Below, one piece after another: positions 26,291-34,998 of a DNA stretch of 64,000 nucleotides. The first letter of the stretch is position 1; each line of letters begins with the position of its first letter. The stretch is from CAYJII01 sp964370225 (lineage in GTDB: Bacteria > Bacillota > Clostridia > Oscillospirales > Ruminococcaceae), in NCBI GenBank assembly GCA_964370225.1, contig CAYJII010000004.1:1-64000 (forward strand), read 5' to 3'. Made by a program: the position numbers and the translations under genes. Under the pieces are notes generated by a model that searched no databases, was not told the DNA's origin, and worked only from the letters and a program-made list of their open reading frames with translations.

Positions 26291-27601
26291 CTATTCTGTC
26301 GCCTCAGTACTATCTTCTTGGGAAGTAGTGTCAATATTTTCATCAGTAACTACCTCTTCGGGAGTTTCTTCCACGCCTAAAAATTCAGGTGAGATAACAT
26401 CATTTACTACTTGATTTATATAGTCCATGCTAAAAGCTCCATATGCTTTTACCCCATGAGCATTAGCCATGTCAGCTGTATAATCATTAATATGGTATAT
26501 CGTAACATTTGTCGCGGATGCGCCATAATGTGTGATTGATGCGTTAAATTTCACGTTATCAATGCTTACTTCGCCCGTCTCAAAATCTTTTGTTACCTCG
26601 TAATCAACAAGCCCACCTATAACCCTTGCTGGTCTGTCCTGTGTCGAGATAAAGTTTCCTAATGAATACATCACTAACACTTCTCTACCGTCTGCGGCAG
26701 TAAGCATTTCTAGTGGTTGTATAACATGTGGGTGATGTCCCACGATGATATCCGCACCCCAATCAGCCATTTTTTGCGCTAACTCACGCTGTCCAGCTGT
26801 TGGTTCGAACTGATACTCATTCCCCCAATGTATGTTCACCATAACCACATCGCAAGCAGCTTTTGTCAGCTCGATTTTTTGCTTGATTTGCTCTTCTTCC
26901 GCAGTTAGCATAAATTCAATCGGCGAGCCTGATGCTAGCACTAATCCATTTGTGTACTGTGTGATACCAACATGCCCAAAGTTAATTCCTTTTACATTTT
27001 CCACTTCAGCGGTCATCATATCATCTAAATTCCAGTACGCTCCAGTGTGCATTATGGTATCTTTTGAGTCCCAATATGTCATCGCAGCTTCTAGCCCTGT
27101 TGTTCTCATATCAAGCATGTGGTTATTCGCAAGCGAGAATACATCGAATCCGATATCCACCATATGTTGTCCTAATTCTGGCGGAGAGTTAAACAGAGGA
27201 TATGTAGATGGAGCCTTGCTCTCGTCGATAATTGTTTCTTGGTTTATAGTCGCATAGTCAGCTGCTTCAATATACGGTCTGATGTTTTCATAGGCGAATG
27301 TGAAGTCATAACCCGCTCCACCAGTGCGCTGATTTGCTTGTTTATATATTCTCGAATGGATGAGGTTATCGCCAACCGACACTACTTTAACCGTCGCTGG
27401 CGGTGGCATTACTAGGTCAGGAATATCCACAAGTATTGGAATAAGCTCATCTACGATTTCCTCAAATGTTTTCTCAGGCTCTGGCTCAGAAATACTTACA
27501 TCAGCACCGTTTTCTGGCAATTCAGAACAAGCACTCAATGAGCATACTAAGGTTACTATGCATAGAGCAGCTAATAATTTTTTTAGATTAAGTCTTTTCA
27601 T
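26291..27601 (-). CDS. CapA-family lipoprotein (PGA_cap metallophosphatase-like)
   Basis: An extracytoplasmic lipoprotein: lipobox CSLSAC with the lipidated Cys near residue 26, then a PGA_cap domain (about 65-345). The motifs run in order: VGDNLIHSRIY, INQETII, SLANNHMLDM, NIHWGNEY, GHHPHVIQP and YSLGNFIS. Acidic low-complexity sequence closes the protein. CapA proteins take part in poly-gamma-glutamate capsule synthesis or retention, but single-copy relatives without capBC, as here, have no firm role. It starts 15 bases after dapB with AAAGG ahead of the ATG, so it may belong to the lysine-riboswitch operon. Confidence 0.85.
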   Translation of the reverse strand: MKRLNLKKLLAALCIVTLVCSLSACSELPENGADVSISEPEPEKTFEEIVDELIPILVDIPDLVMPPPATVKVVSVGDNLIHSRIYKQANQRTGGAGYDFTFAYENIRPYIEAADYATINQETIIDESKAPSTYPLFNSPPELGQHMVDIGFDVFSLANNHMLDMRTTGLEAAMTYWDSKDTIMHTGAYWNLDDMMTAEVENVKGINFGHVGITQYTNGLVLASGSPIEFMLTAEEEQIKQKIELTKAACDVVMVNIHWGNEYQFEPTAGQRELAQKMADWGADIIVGHHPHVIQPLEMLTAADGREVLVMYSLGNFISTQDRPARVIGGLVDYEVTKDFETGEVSIDNVKFNASITHYGASATNVTIYHINDYTADMANAHGVKAYGAFSMDYINQVVNDVISPEFLGVEETPEEVVTDENIDTTSQEDSTEATE

Positions 27602-27616
27602 ATAAACACCTTTTCT

Positions 27617-28366
27617 TTATACCATTTTTGTCATATCATATAGTCCCGCTGGCTTATCTTTTATAAATTCAGCAGCACTGATACTTCCCACTGCAAAAAT
27701 TTCTTTAGACATAGCTTTGTGCGATAGCGAAATAATCTCGTCACGACCAGCAAATATTACTTCGTGCTCACCCACTATTGTTCCACCGCGCACTGCATGT
27801 ATCCCAATCTCGTTTTTATCTCTCTTTTTTATTTGAGAATGGCGATCATACATATATTTTTGTGTGTTATCCATCGTTTCATTTATCGCATTCGCTAGCA
27901 TAAGCGCTGTTCCACTTGGCGCATCAATCTTTTGATTATGATGTTTTTCGACAATTTCAATATCAAATTGTCCTCCTAAAATTTGTGTTGCTTTTTTTGC
28001 TAGCGTCACCAACAAATTCACACCGAGCGACATATTAAACGAGAAGAATATCGGTACTTTTTTTGAGCATTCTTTGATATACTCTATTTGACTTTCGCTA
28101 TAACCAGTCGTTGCTAAAACTGTAGGAGTACCAGTATTTATAGCATATTCCATAAGAGAATTTAGCACAGCTGGGTTAGAAAAATCGATGATTACATCTG
28201 CTTTCCCCTCGATATCTGCAGCTGCAGGATATATAGGAAACTCTGCATATCGCTCTGTGTTCAAGTCGATGCCACACATCACTTTTATATTATCTCGCTC
28301 ATTAATACATTCCGATATAACTCTACCCATTTTCCCATTAGCGCCACTTAAAATTACATTTACCAT
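27617..28366 (-). CDS. dapB: 4-hydroxy-tetrahydrodipicolinate reductase
   Basis: Reduces the DapA product to tetrahydrodipicolinate in the diaminopimelate/lysine pathway. The N-terminal NAD(P)H motif is LSGANGKMGRV and the catalytic region has EKHHNQKIDAPSGTAL near 155-170. The 249 residues are normal. No good ribosome site precedes the ATG directly; instead a seven-codon reading frame with a good ribosome site ends one base before it (see 28368-28391), suggesting reinitiation. Confidence 0.95.
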   Translation of the reverse strand: MVNVILSGANGKMGRVISECINERDNIKVMCGIDLNTERYAEFPIYPAAADIEGKADVIIDFSNPAVLNSLMEYAINTGTPTVLATTGYSESQIEYIKECSKKVPIFFSFNMSLGVNLLVTLAKKATQILGGQFDIEIVEKHHNQKIDAPSGTALMLANAINETMDNTQKYMYDRHSQIKKRDKNEIGIHAVRGGTIVGEHEVIFAGRDEIISLSHKAMSKEIFAVGSISAAEFIKDKPAGLYDMTKMV

Positions 28367-28367
28367 T

Positions 28368-28391
28368 TCACAAAATGAGCCAAAAGCTCAT
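28368..28391 (-). other. possible short upstream ORF coupled to dapB
   Basis: AAAGGTAGG followed by ATG at 28389-28391 opens a seven-codon frame (MSFWLIL). Its TGA (28368-28370) ends one base before the dapB ATG. A small hairpin (AATGAGC/GCTCATT, 28374-28392) covers it. Coupling is an inference from the layout. Confidence 0.35.
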
Positions 28392-28426
28392 TATACCTAC
28401 CTTTCTATTAAACGATTTTTTGCGTA

Positions 28427-28468
28427 AATACATCAATCTGTACAATAAATTGTACAGATTGATGTATT
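28427..28468 (-). repeat. long perfect hairpin between dapA and dapB
   Basis: Two perfect 20-base arms (28427-28446 and 28449-28468) are separated by AA. On the minus strand no T tract follows, so this is more likely an mRNA processing or stability element than a terminator. Confidence 0.6.
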
Positions 28469-28476
28469 ATGATTAC

Positions 28477-29364
28477 TTAGATTAATTGTAGTTTTTCCAT
28501 TTCTGCTTTTAGTGCTTTTATGTTATCCTCTGTAGTCGCACATAATGGCAATCTACATTCCCCAACATTCATCCCTTTTAAATTCATTGCATGTTTAATC
28601 ATTATTGGGTTGACATCAATGAAAAGAGAATTCATAAACGGTAGAAGTTTTAATTGGCACTCTAGACCTTTTTTAGCATCTCCGTTTAAATAGTATTCGC
28701 ACATTTCATGGGTTTCTTTTGGCATGATATTTGCAATAACTGAGATAACCCCAATTCCGCCTAATGCCATAGTAGCAACTGCTTGATCGTCGTTACCTGT
28801 ATAAATATCAAGGTCGTCTCCACACATTTGTTTAATTTGTGCTATTTGAGAAATATTCCCGCTAGCTTCTTTTATAGCAACAATATTTTTATGTTTTGAC
28901 ATTTCATAGCATGCTTGTGGTGTGATGTTAACACCTGTTCTTGATTGTACTGAGTACAATATCATAGGGATATTAACGCTATCCGCTACAGTTAAATAAT
29001 GTTTTACAAGACCTCTTTGAGAAGTTTTGTTATAGTATGGTGTAACCAAAAGCAGTCCGTCAACACCTAGTTTTTCCGCCTCTTGCGAAAGATGAACACA
29101 GTAATTTGTGTCATTACTTCCTGTACCTGCAATCATCGGCACTCTTTTAGCTGCTTTTTCTACAGAATATCTGATTACTTCTCTGTGCTCTTCATCAGAT
29201 AAAGTCGATGACTCGCCAGTTGTTCCGCACACGATTATCGCATCAGTTTTATTTGCAATGTGAAACTCGATAAGTTCTCCTAATTTATCATAGTTCACGC
29301 TCATATCTTCATTCATTGGAGTTATTATCGCAACTCCACTTCCTGTAAACAATCTTTTTTTCAT
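28477..29364 (-). CDS. dapA: 4-hydroxy-tetrahydrodipicolinate synthase
   Basis: Condenses pyruvate with aspartate semialdehyde, the first step of the lysine branch. A TIM barrel with VCGTTGESSTLSDEEH near 44-59, the catalytic Tyr in VTPYYNK and the Schiff-base Lys in VAIKEASG. The 295 residues are normal. GAAGGAGG lies ten bases before the ATG. It follows asd by 35 bases. Confidence 0.96.
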   Translation of the reverse strand: MKKRLFTGSGVAIITPMNEDMSVNYDKLGELIEFHIANKTDAIIVCGTTGESSTLSDEEHREVIRYSVEKAAKRVPMIAGTGSNDTNYCVHLSQEAEKLGVDGLLLVTPYYNKTSQRGLVKHYLTVADSVNIPMILYSVQSRTGVNITPQACYEMSKHKNIVAIKEASGNISQIAQIKQMCGDDLDIYTGNDDQAVATMALGGIGVISVIANIMPKETHEMCEYYLNGDAKKGLECQLKLLPFMNSLFIDVNPIMIKHAMNLKGMNVGECRLPLCATTEDNIKALKAEMEKLQLI

Positions 29365-29399
29365 ATGGTAAAAGCCTCCTTCTATCGCAAATATTGCGA

Positions 29400-30479
29400 C
29401 TAATCCATGTATCCTTGTGCAGTAAGAAGCTCTGCCATTAGCACTGCTCCGCCAGCTGCACCCCTTAATGTATTATGTGATAAACAAACAAATTTATAAT
29501 CATACTGGCTGTCTTCTCTTAGTCTACCAATTGTTACAGCCATGCCTTTTTCTAAGTTCCTATCCAGTTTTGCTTGTGGTCTGTTATCTTCTTCAAAATA
29601 ATGTAAGAATTGTTTTGGTGCGCTTGGCAAATTCAGTTTTTGCGCCTCACCTTCAAACTCCGCCCATATTTTTTTGATGTCTTCAATTGCAGGCTTTTCA
29701 TCAAAGCTAACAAAAACAGCTGCTGTATGCCCGTCTGTTACAGGAACACGTAAGCATTGTGTAGTGATGGCAGGTGTTGTAGCCAAGCTAATTTTGTCCC
29801 CGTCAATCTCACCCCAAATTTTTAGTGGCTCTTTCTCACTTTTTTCTTCCTCACCACCGATGAATGGTATTAAATTGTCTACCATTTCAGGCCAAGTTTC
29901 AAAGCTTTTACCCGCTCCAGAGATTGCTTGATATGTACACGCAAGCACATTTTTCACGCCAAATTTCATTAGTGGGTGAAGAGCTGGCACGTATGATTGT
30001 ATTGAACAATTTGATTTTACGCTGATAAAGCCTTTTTTGGTGCCAAGTCTTTTTCTTTGCGCATCTATAATTTGTGAGTGCTCTGCGTTAATTTCAGGGA
30101 TTATCATAGGCACATCGTCTGTAAATCTATGTGCTGAGTTGTTTGAAACAACTGGGCACTCAAGGCGTGCATAATCTTCCTCTAATTTTTTGATTTCGTC
30201 TTTATTCATATCAACAGCACAGAAGATAAAATCTACTTCTGCAGCGATTTTTTCCATATCGCTCACTGCATCAAGCACAATCATATCACCAATATTTGAA
30301 GGAAGCTCTACTTCCATCATCCATCTACCATTCGTACACTCAGCATAGCTTTTTCCAGCGCTACGAGCTGATGCAGCTAGAACCTTTATGTCATACCACG
30401 GATGCTCACTAAGCAAGGTAATAAATCTTTGCCCTACCATTCCTGTTGCTCCGATGATTCCTACATTGTACTTTTTCAT
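29400..30479 (-). CDS. asd: aspartate-semialdehyde dehydrogenase
   Basis: Reduces aspartyl phosphate to aspartate semialdehyde, the branch point between lysine and threonine. It has the NADP motif GIIGATGMVGQRF, the catalytic Cys in SNCSIQSYVPAL and the substrate residues around VPVTDGHTAAV. This is the archaeal/fungal-type length of about 359. The start at 30479 has GGAGAG a few bases upstream; the open frame extends to 30626 but enters the leader. It is the first gene after the lysine riboswitch. Confidence 0.95.
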   Translation of the reverse strand: MKKYNVGIIGATGMVGQRFITLLSEHPWYDIKVLAASARSAGKSYAECTNGRWMMEVELPSNIGDMIVLDAVSDMEKIAAEVDFIFCAVDMNKDEIKKLEEDYARLECPVVSNNSAHRFTDDVPMIIPEINAEHSQIIDAQRKRLGTKKGFISVKSNCSIQSYVPALHPLMKFGVKNVLACTYQAISGAGKSFETWPEMVDNLIPFIGGEEEKSEKEPLKIWGEIDGDKISLATTPAITTQCLRVPVTDGHTAAVFVSFDEKPAIEDIKKIWAEFEGEAQKLNLPSAPKQFLHYFEEDNRPQAKLDRNLEKGMAVTIGRLREDSQYDYKFVCLSHNTLRGAAGGAVLMAELLTAQGYMD

Positions 30480-30649
30480 TTTCTCTCCATTCCGCCGCTT
30501 TGTCCCGACAAATAAAATTATTGCGCTCCTCCCACATGACAAAGTTATATTAGTGGAGTGAGCACTATAAAAAATAGCACAAATATCTTCAATATCAGCT
30601 TCATTTTTTATAGTAAGTATAGGCATTTGTTAAAAAAACACCGTATATT

Positions 30650-30673
30650 AAAAAAATCGGTTGTAAACCGACT
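30650..30673 (-). terminator. riboswitch-controlled terminator
   Basis: On the minus strand TCGGTT-TAC-AACCGA is extended by two weak pairs and followed by seven T (30650-30673). Upstream CGACTTATT (about 30721-30729) can pair with AATAAG..AGTCG overlapping this stem, giving a plausible antiterminator. Confidence 0.7.
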
Positions 30674-30728
30674 CATCTTATTATATAATGGTAAAGCTGA
30701 CTACTTTATAATAGGTATAAAATAAGTC

Positions 30729-30892
30729 GATAGCTCTCCATCAATACATTTGATGACAACGGCACATTTGTTCAATGTACAGCCAGACGAATAGTTGCCA
30801 ACTATCCACCTTCGGCAAATTTACCTTTTAAAGCATGTCAATGATTTTGGCAATCTACAAAACTTTTACTCATTAAATCTGCAACCTCTATC
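30729..30892 (-). promoter_or_regulatory. lysine riboswitch (L-box)
   Basis: Read on the minus strand, the aptamer opens with GATAGAGGTTGCA (from 30892). It continues with TGAGTA, AAAGG..TTTGCCGAAGG and CTGGCTGTACATT, and closes with TGGAGAGCTATC (to 30729), so that GATAG and CTATC form P1. These blocks and their spacing match the lysine aptamer. Lysine binding should stabilise P1 and favour the terminator at 30650-30673, switching off asd-dapA-dapB. A consensus promoter lies just upstream. Confidence 0.93.
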
Positions 30893-30944
30893 GGCGATAA
30901 TTTTGCGCAATATGTAAAATTTTCGCAAAATATTTTTCTACTCT

Positions 30945-30973
30945 ATAATACCATTTATATGTCTTAATGTCAA
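30945..30973 (-). promoter_or_regulatory. promoter of the lysine-riboswitch operon
   Basis: On the minus strand TTGACA (30968-30973), 17 bases, TATTAT (30945-30950), about 50 bases ahead of the aptamer. Confidence 0.8.
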
Positions 30974-31098
30974 TTATTTTGAAGATAATAATTTTATTTG
31001 CCGATATATACTATGCAAAGATAATTTAATGTGTACTTATATATTTTAAGCGAATGGAGCGTTATTTTGAACATAGTTTCAAGGTAATAATTAATTTT

Positions 31099-32121
31099 AT
31101 GAAAACATCAGATTTTTACTTTCACTTGCCCGAAAACTTGATAGCACAAACTCCGATTGAGCCACGTGATCACTCAAAGCTTTTGCATTTAAATCGCAAT
31201 GACGGCAAGCTTTCACACCTGCATTTTTATGATATACTGGACTTTTTTAACGAAGGCGACACATTAGTGCTCAACAATTCAAGAGTGCTCCCAGCGAGAC
31301 TTTATGGAAAAAAAGCTGTCACTGGTGCAAATATCGAACTTTTATTGCTCGAGCAAAAAGAGCATCTTATTTGGGAAACTTTGGTTAAGCCTGGCAAAAA
31401 AGCTTTGGTCGGAGCAAAAATAATTTTCTCTGATGAGCTAGAAGGCGAAATCATCGATATTTTACCTGACAAAAACAGGCTCATTAAATTTACATGCAAC
31501 GGGAATTTTTACGAAGTTCTGGACAGGCTTGGGCATATGCCACTACCTCCGTATATTACAGAAAAGCTCAATGACAAAGAGCGCTATCAGACCGTATATT
31601 CAAAAGAAAACGGCTCTGCGGCTGCTCCTACAGCCGGACTGCATTTCACAGACGATTTACTTGAAAGAATAAAGGAGCGCGGCGTCAACATTGCCTATGT
31701 AACTTTACATGTGGGGCTTGGTACTTTTCGCCCTGTAAAAGTCGACGATATCCATAGCCACAAGATGCATTCCGAACATTATTCACTCCCGCAAGAAACT
31801 GCAGATTTAATCAATAGTACACACAAAAACGGCAAGCGAGTTTTTGCTGTAGGCACCACTAGCTGCCGCACTTTGGAGAGTGCAGCATCGCAATCAGCTG
31901 TGCTGACAGCAAGCGAGGGATATACTGATATTTTTATTTATCCTGGCTATGAGTTTAAGGCTATTGACGGACTAATTACAAACTTCCACTTACCAGAAAG
32001 CACGCTTATCATGCTAGTCAGTGCTTTTTCTGGATATAACAGCACTATGAACGCGTATAAGGTTGCAGTTGAGGAAAAATATAGATTTTTCAGTTTCGGC
32101 GACGCAATGATAATTGTATAG
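31099..32121 (+). CDS. queA: tRNA preQ1(34) S-adenosylmethionine ribosyltransferase-isomerase
   Basis: Transfers the ribosyl group of SAM to preQ1 in tRNA to form epoxyqueuosine. The start [19 protein letters not shown] and the motif [10 protein letters not shown] followed by [13 protein letters not shown] are diagnostic. From 31099 the protein has 340 residues, the family norm. The only nearby Shine-Dalgarno candidate (AAGG) is about 14 bases away. An in-frame ATG at 31054 lies in an AATGGAG context but would add 15 atypical residues. tgt follows by 34 bases. Confidence 0.94.
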   Translation: MKTSDFYFHLPENLIAQTPIEPRDHSKLLHLNRNDGKLSHLHFYDILDFFNEGDTLVLNNSRVLPARLYGKKAVTGANIELLLLEQKEHLIWETLVKPGKKALVGAKIIFSDELEGEIIDILPDKNRLIKFTCNGNFYEVLDRLGHMPLPPYITEKLNDKERYQTVYSKENGSAAAPTAGLHFTDDLLERIKERGVNIAYVTLHVGLGTFRPVKVDDIHSHKMHSEHYSLPQETADLINSTHKNGKRVFAVGTTSCRTLESAASQSAVLTASEGYTDIFIYPGYEFKAIDGLITNFHLPESTLIMLVSAFSGYNSTMNAYKVAVEEKYRFFSFGDAMIIV

Positions 32122-32155
32122 AAAGGATCACGTAATATAGCGTGAAGATTAAGAT

Positions 32156-33286
32156 ATGTATAAACTAATTAAAAGCGAAAACACTGCCAGATTAGGCGAA
32201 TTTCACACAGTTCACGGGGTGATAAATACTCCTGTTTTTATGAATGTAGGTACTGCAGCTGCTATAAAGGGGGGCATTTCCTCCTATGACCTAGTCGACT
32301 TAAATTGTCAAGTAGAGCTGTGCAATACTTACCATTTACACATTCGTCCCGGTGATGAACTCATCTACAAATTAGGTGGGCTACACAAATTTATGGGGTG
32401 GGAAAAACCTATCCTAACTGACAGCGGTGGATTTCAAGTTTTCTCGCTGTCCTCCTTACGTAAAATCAAAGAAGAGGGAGTCTACTTCAACTCTCATGTC
32501 GATGGCAAGCGTATTTTTATGGGACCTGAGGAAAGCATAAAAATACAGTCAAACCTCGCTTCAACAATCGCAATGGCGTTTGATGAATGTGTAGAAAATC
32601 CCTCGACTCATGCATACTCCAAAGCTTCATGCGAAAGAACTACAAGGTGGCTATATCGCTGTAAGGAGCAAATGGAAAAATGTAATGCAGCTCCAGATAC
32701 TATAAATAAAAAGCAAATGCTATTTGGCATAAATCAAGGCTGTATTTTTGAGGATTTGCGAGTAGAGCATATGAAAGAAATCGCAAAGCTCGATCTTGAC
32801 GGATACGCTATTGGCGGACTTGCAGTTGGGGAGACAAAAGAGGAGATGTACCGCATTTTAGACACGGTGCTCCCATATATGCCTACGAACAAACCGCGCT
32901 ACCTTATGGGAGTTGGTACTCCTTCAAACATCATCGAGGCAGTCGCTCGAGGAGTGGACATGTTCGACTGTGTAATGCCAAGTAGAAACGCACGACACGG
33001 ACATCTTAACACAAAAAAAGGCATTATCAACATTCAAAACGCTAAGTACAGCGATGATAATTCGCCAATAGACGACACTTGCACATGTCCGACCTGTCAA
33101 AAGCATTCAAGGGCATATATAAGACATCTTTTCAAAGCAAAAGAAATGCTCGGTATGCGCCTAGCTGTAATGCATAATTTGCATTTTTATAACACTCTTA
33201 TGGAAGAAATCCGTGAAAACTTAGCTAATGGTACTTTTGAAGAATACCGCCAAAAATATTCTCCACTGCTTGATTCGAGAATATGA
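32156..33286 (+). CDS. tgt: queuine/preQ1 tRNA-guanine transglycosylase
   Basis: Exchanges guanine-34 of GUN tRNAs for preQ1 in queuosine synthesis. The nucleophile region has LTDSGGFQVFSL, the general catalytic site FDECVENPS, and the zinc site CTCPTCQKHSRAYIRHLF. The 376 residues are standard. It follows queA on the same strand, forming the usual queA-tgt pair. The ribosome site is weak (GTGAAG). Confidence 0.96.
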   Translation: MYKLIKSENTARLGEFHTVHGVINTPVFMNVGTAAAIKGGISSYDLVDLNCQVELCNTYHLHIRPGDELIYKLGGLHKFMGWEKPILTDSGGFQVFSLSSLRKIKEEGVYFNSHVDGKRIFMGPEESIKIQSNLASTIAMAFDECVENPSTHAYSKASCERTTRWLYRCKEQMEKCNAAPDTINKKQMLFGINQGCIFEDLRVEHMKEIAKLDLDGYAIGGLAVGETKEEMYRILDTVLPYMPTNKPRYLMGVGTPSNIIEAVARGVDMFDCVMPSRNARHGHLNTKKGIINIQNAKYSDDNSPIDDTCTCPTCQKHSRAYIRHLFKAKEMLGMRLAVMHNLHFYNTLMEEIRENLANGTFEEYRQKYSPLLDSRI

Positions 33287-33337
33287 GTTGCAGAAAAATC
33301 ATAAACTATACAGATAACTATAGATCGGAGCATTAAC

Positions 33338-33883
33338 ATGGGGATAATTGAAATTGTCGTTATTGGCGTAGGGCTATCCATGGACGCAGTTTGCGTCTGT
33401 CTTTCTAACGGGATTTGCATGTCAAATCTAAGGCGCAAGCATATTATTGCAAACGCATTTATGTTTGGATTTTTTCAAGGGCTAATGCCAATTTTAGGTT
33501 TTTACGCAGGGAGCTTGTTTATCGACTCGCTTTCAGATTACACCGATATTCTAGTCGCAGTGATATTTTTCTTCCTAGGTGGAAAAATGCTTTTTGACGC
33601 ATTTTTCTCCAAGGATGAGAGCGAGAAAAAAGTTCTTACTCCAAAGCTATTGCTAGTACAGGGAATTGCAACGAGCATTGATGCACTCGCTGTCGGTGTA
33701 AGCTTTAGCGCTTTGAAAGTAGACATTTACTTCTCTGCTTCACTAATAGCTGCACTCACCTTCACGCTGTCACTTATCGCGTTGCTGATTGGAAAAAAAG
33801 TAGGATGTTGGCTGGGCAAGTATGCAGAAATTGCAGGAGGCATACTGCTTATATCCATTGGCGTAAACTCTCTGATATCGTAA
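33338..33883 (+). CDS. mntP: putative manganese efflux pump MntP
   Basis: A membrane protein of 181 residues with six hydrophobic segments in two repeats, each with an acidic motif (GLSMDAVCVCLSNG near 12-25 and GIATSIDALAVGVSF near 108-122), as in the DUF204/MntP family that exports Mn(II). CGGAG precedes the ATG. It is 51 bases after tgt and ends in a strong terminator. I see no yybP-ykoY manganese riboswitch ahead of it. Confidence 0.9.
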   Translation: MGIIEIVVIGVGLSMDAVCVCLSNGICMSNLRRKHIIANAFMFGFFQGLMPILGFYAGSLFIDSLSDYTDILVAVIFFFLGGKMLFDAFFSKDESEKKVLTPKLLLVQGIATSIDALAVGVSFSALKVDIYFSASLIAALTFTLSLIALLIGKKVGCWLGKYAEIAGGILLISIGVNSLIS

Positions 33884-33906
33884 TTATAATAAAAAAACAA
33901 CGCAAA

Positions 33907-33935
33907 AAAAGCTATCCATTAAATGGATAGCTTTT
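33907..33935. terminator. terminator after mntP
   Basis: Nearly perfect palindrome: AAAAGCTATCCA pairs with TGGATAGCTTTT around a five-base loop. It lies between mntP and the convergent zinc-ribbon gene. Confidence 0.8.
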
Positions 33936-34000
33936 CTCGTTTCGTACAGACATGAATTAAATCATATATAACTACAAATTAAAATAATTTACAGTTAAGA

Positions 34001-34276
34001 TTATTCATCTTTCATTTTTGCAAAGCAATCGCTGCAATAAACTGGTCTGTCTTCTCTTGGTCTGAAAGGAACTTTTGCTTCAGATCCGCAAGAAGCACAC
34101 TCAGCTGTGTACATTTCTCTTTGCACTCTGTTAGCATTTTTTCTAGCAACTCTACAATCTTTGCATCTTTGTGGTTCGTTTTCGAAACCTCTTTCAGCAT
34201 AAAATTCTTGTTCGCCAGCTGTGAAAATAAATTCATTTCCACATTCCTTACAATTAAGTGTTCTGTCTTGATACAT
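34001..34276 (-). CDS. small protein with two zinc ribbons
   Basis: A 91-residue protein with eight cysteines in four CxxC pairs: C9/C12 with C38/C41 and C60/C63 with C81/C84. The first half fits the probable zinc-ribbon domain found at the N-terminus of clostridial proteins, the second the CxxC-x17-CxxC type. GAGG precedes the ATG. Such proteins are widespread in Clostridia but their function is unknown; nucleic-acid binding is a guess. Its nearest neighbour upstream is the SigH-like gene. Confidence 0.85.
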   Translation of the reverse strand: MYQDRTLNCKECGNEFIFTAGEQEFYAERGFENEPQRCKDCRVARKNANRVQREMYTAECASCGSEAKVPFRPREDRPVYCSDCFAKMKDE

Positions 34277-34379
34277 TTTAAAAACCTCGCTCTTGGATAT
34301 AGTATTTGCCCGTAAACGGATTTAGACCGCTACCTTTGTTCTCTACAACGCTCTACTTAAGCTATCTGGGCATATATAA

Positions 34380-34397
34380 AACGGCAGATTTGCCGTT
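34380..34397 (-). terminator. short terminator after the SigH-like gene
   Basis: A 7-bp stem, AACGGCA with TGCCGTT, and a 4-base loop. On the minus strand it is followed by TTTTATATAT, shortly after the stop. Confidence 0.5.
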
Positions 34398-34407
34398 ATT
34401 ATCTTGT

Positions 34408-34998
34408 TCAACTTTTGAGTTTTTTTCTCACTCGTTGCAACGCATTGTCAATTGATTTTGTTGGATGATTTAACTGTTTTGATATTTCTTGGTAATCGTT
34501 TCCCTCAAGGTATAAATATAGTACATTCTTTTCAAGGTCTGATAAAATTAAATCAATTTTACACTGCAATTTATCGTATTTTTCTTTGTTGATATATAAC
34601 TGTTCCGGGTTCGAATGTTCGTAAGCATGATCATTTAAGATATCGATATTTTCAAAACTTATTGAATTAGATAACAAAACCGCCTTTTTCGTTTTTAAAC
34701 TTTTGGCTTGATTTTTTATCATATTATCAATGCATTTTGATGAGTAGGTTGAAAATTTTGAGCCTTTCTTTACATTATATGTACGTATAGAATTGATAAA
34801 GACTATTAAAGCTTCTTGCTTCATATCATCATTTTCTGATAAACTGTTGGATTTAACACAATAATTTATCTTTTTATCGATGATGTCAATATACCTGCTC
34901 AAAAGTACTAATAGTGCGTCGTTGTTACTGTTTTGGTACAACTCAACCAGCTCTTCGTCAGTTGAGTTATCTCTCGATACATTATAATTCATTCGCAC
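34408..34998 (-). CDS. sigma-70 family factor, SigH (Spo0H)-like
   Basis: A 196-residue RNA polymerase sigma factor. Region 2 spans about 12-100 (STDEELVELYQ.., then FSTYSSKCIDNMIK). Region 4 closes the protein, with LSDLEKNVLYLYLEGNDYQE and SIDNALQRVRKKL, strikingly close to the Bacillus SigH C-terminus. SigH directs early sporulation and stationary-phase genes. The N-terminal half is more divergent and shorter than in SigH. The start is GTG at 34996-34998 with GGAG 11 bases upstream, or the ATG two codons later. The neighbours differ from the usual sigH region, so this may be a paralogue. Confidence 0.8.
   Translation of the reverse strand: MRMNYNVSRDNSTDEELVELYQNSNNDALLVLLSRYIDIIDKKINYCVKSNSLSENDDMKQEALIVFINSIRTYNVKKGSKFSTYSSKCIDNMIKNQAKSLKTKKAVLLSNSISFENIDILNDHAYEHSNPEQLYINKEKYDKLQCKIDLILSDLEKNVLYLYLEGNDYQEISKQLNHPTKSIDNALQRVRKKLKS

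Noticed and set aside
26291..27601. Poly-gamma-glutamate capsule locus
   Set aside because: Only a CapA-like protein is present; capB and capC are absent.
33287..33337. Manganese (yybP-ykoY) riboswitch ahead of mntP
   Set aside because: Only 51 bases separate tgt and mntP and no conserved aptamer loops are visible.
34600..34630. GGTTCGAAT-like T-arm suggesting a tRNA
   Set aside because: It lies inside the SigH-like coding sequence and no acceptor stem or anticodon arm can be formed around it.
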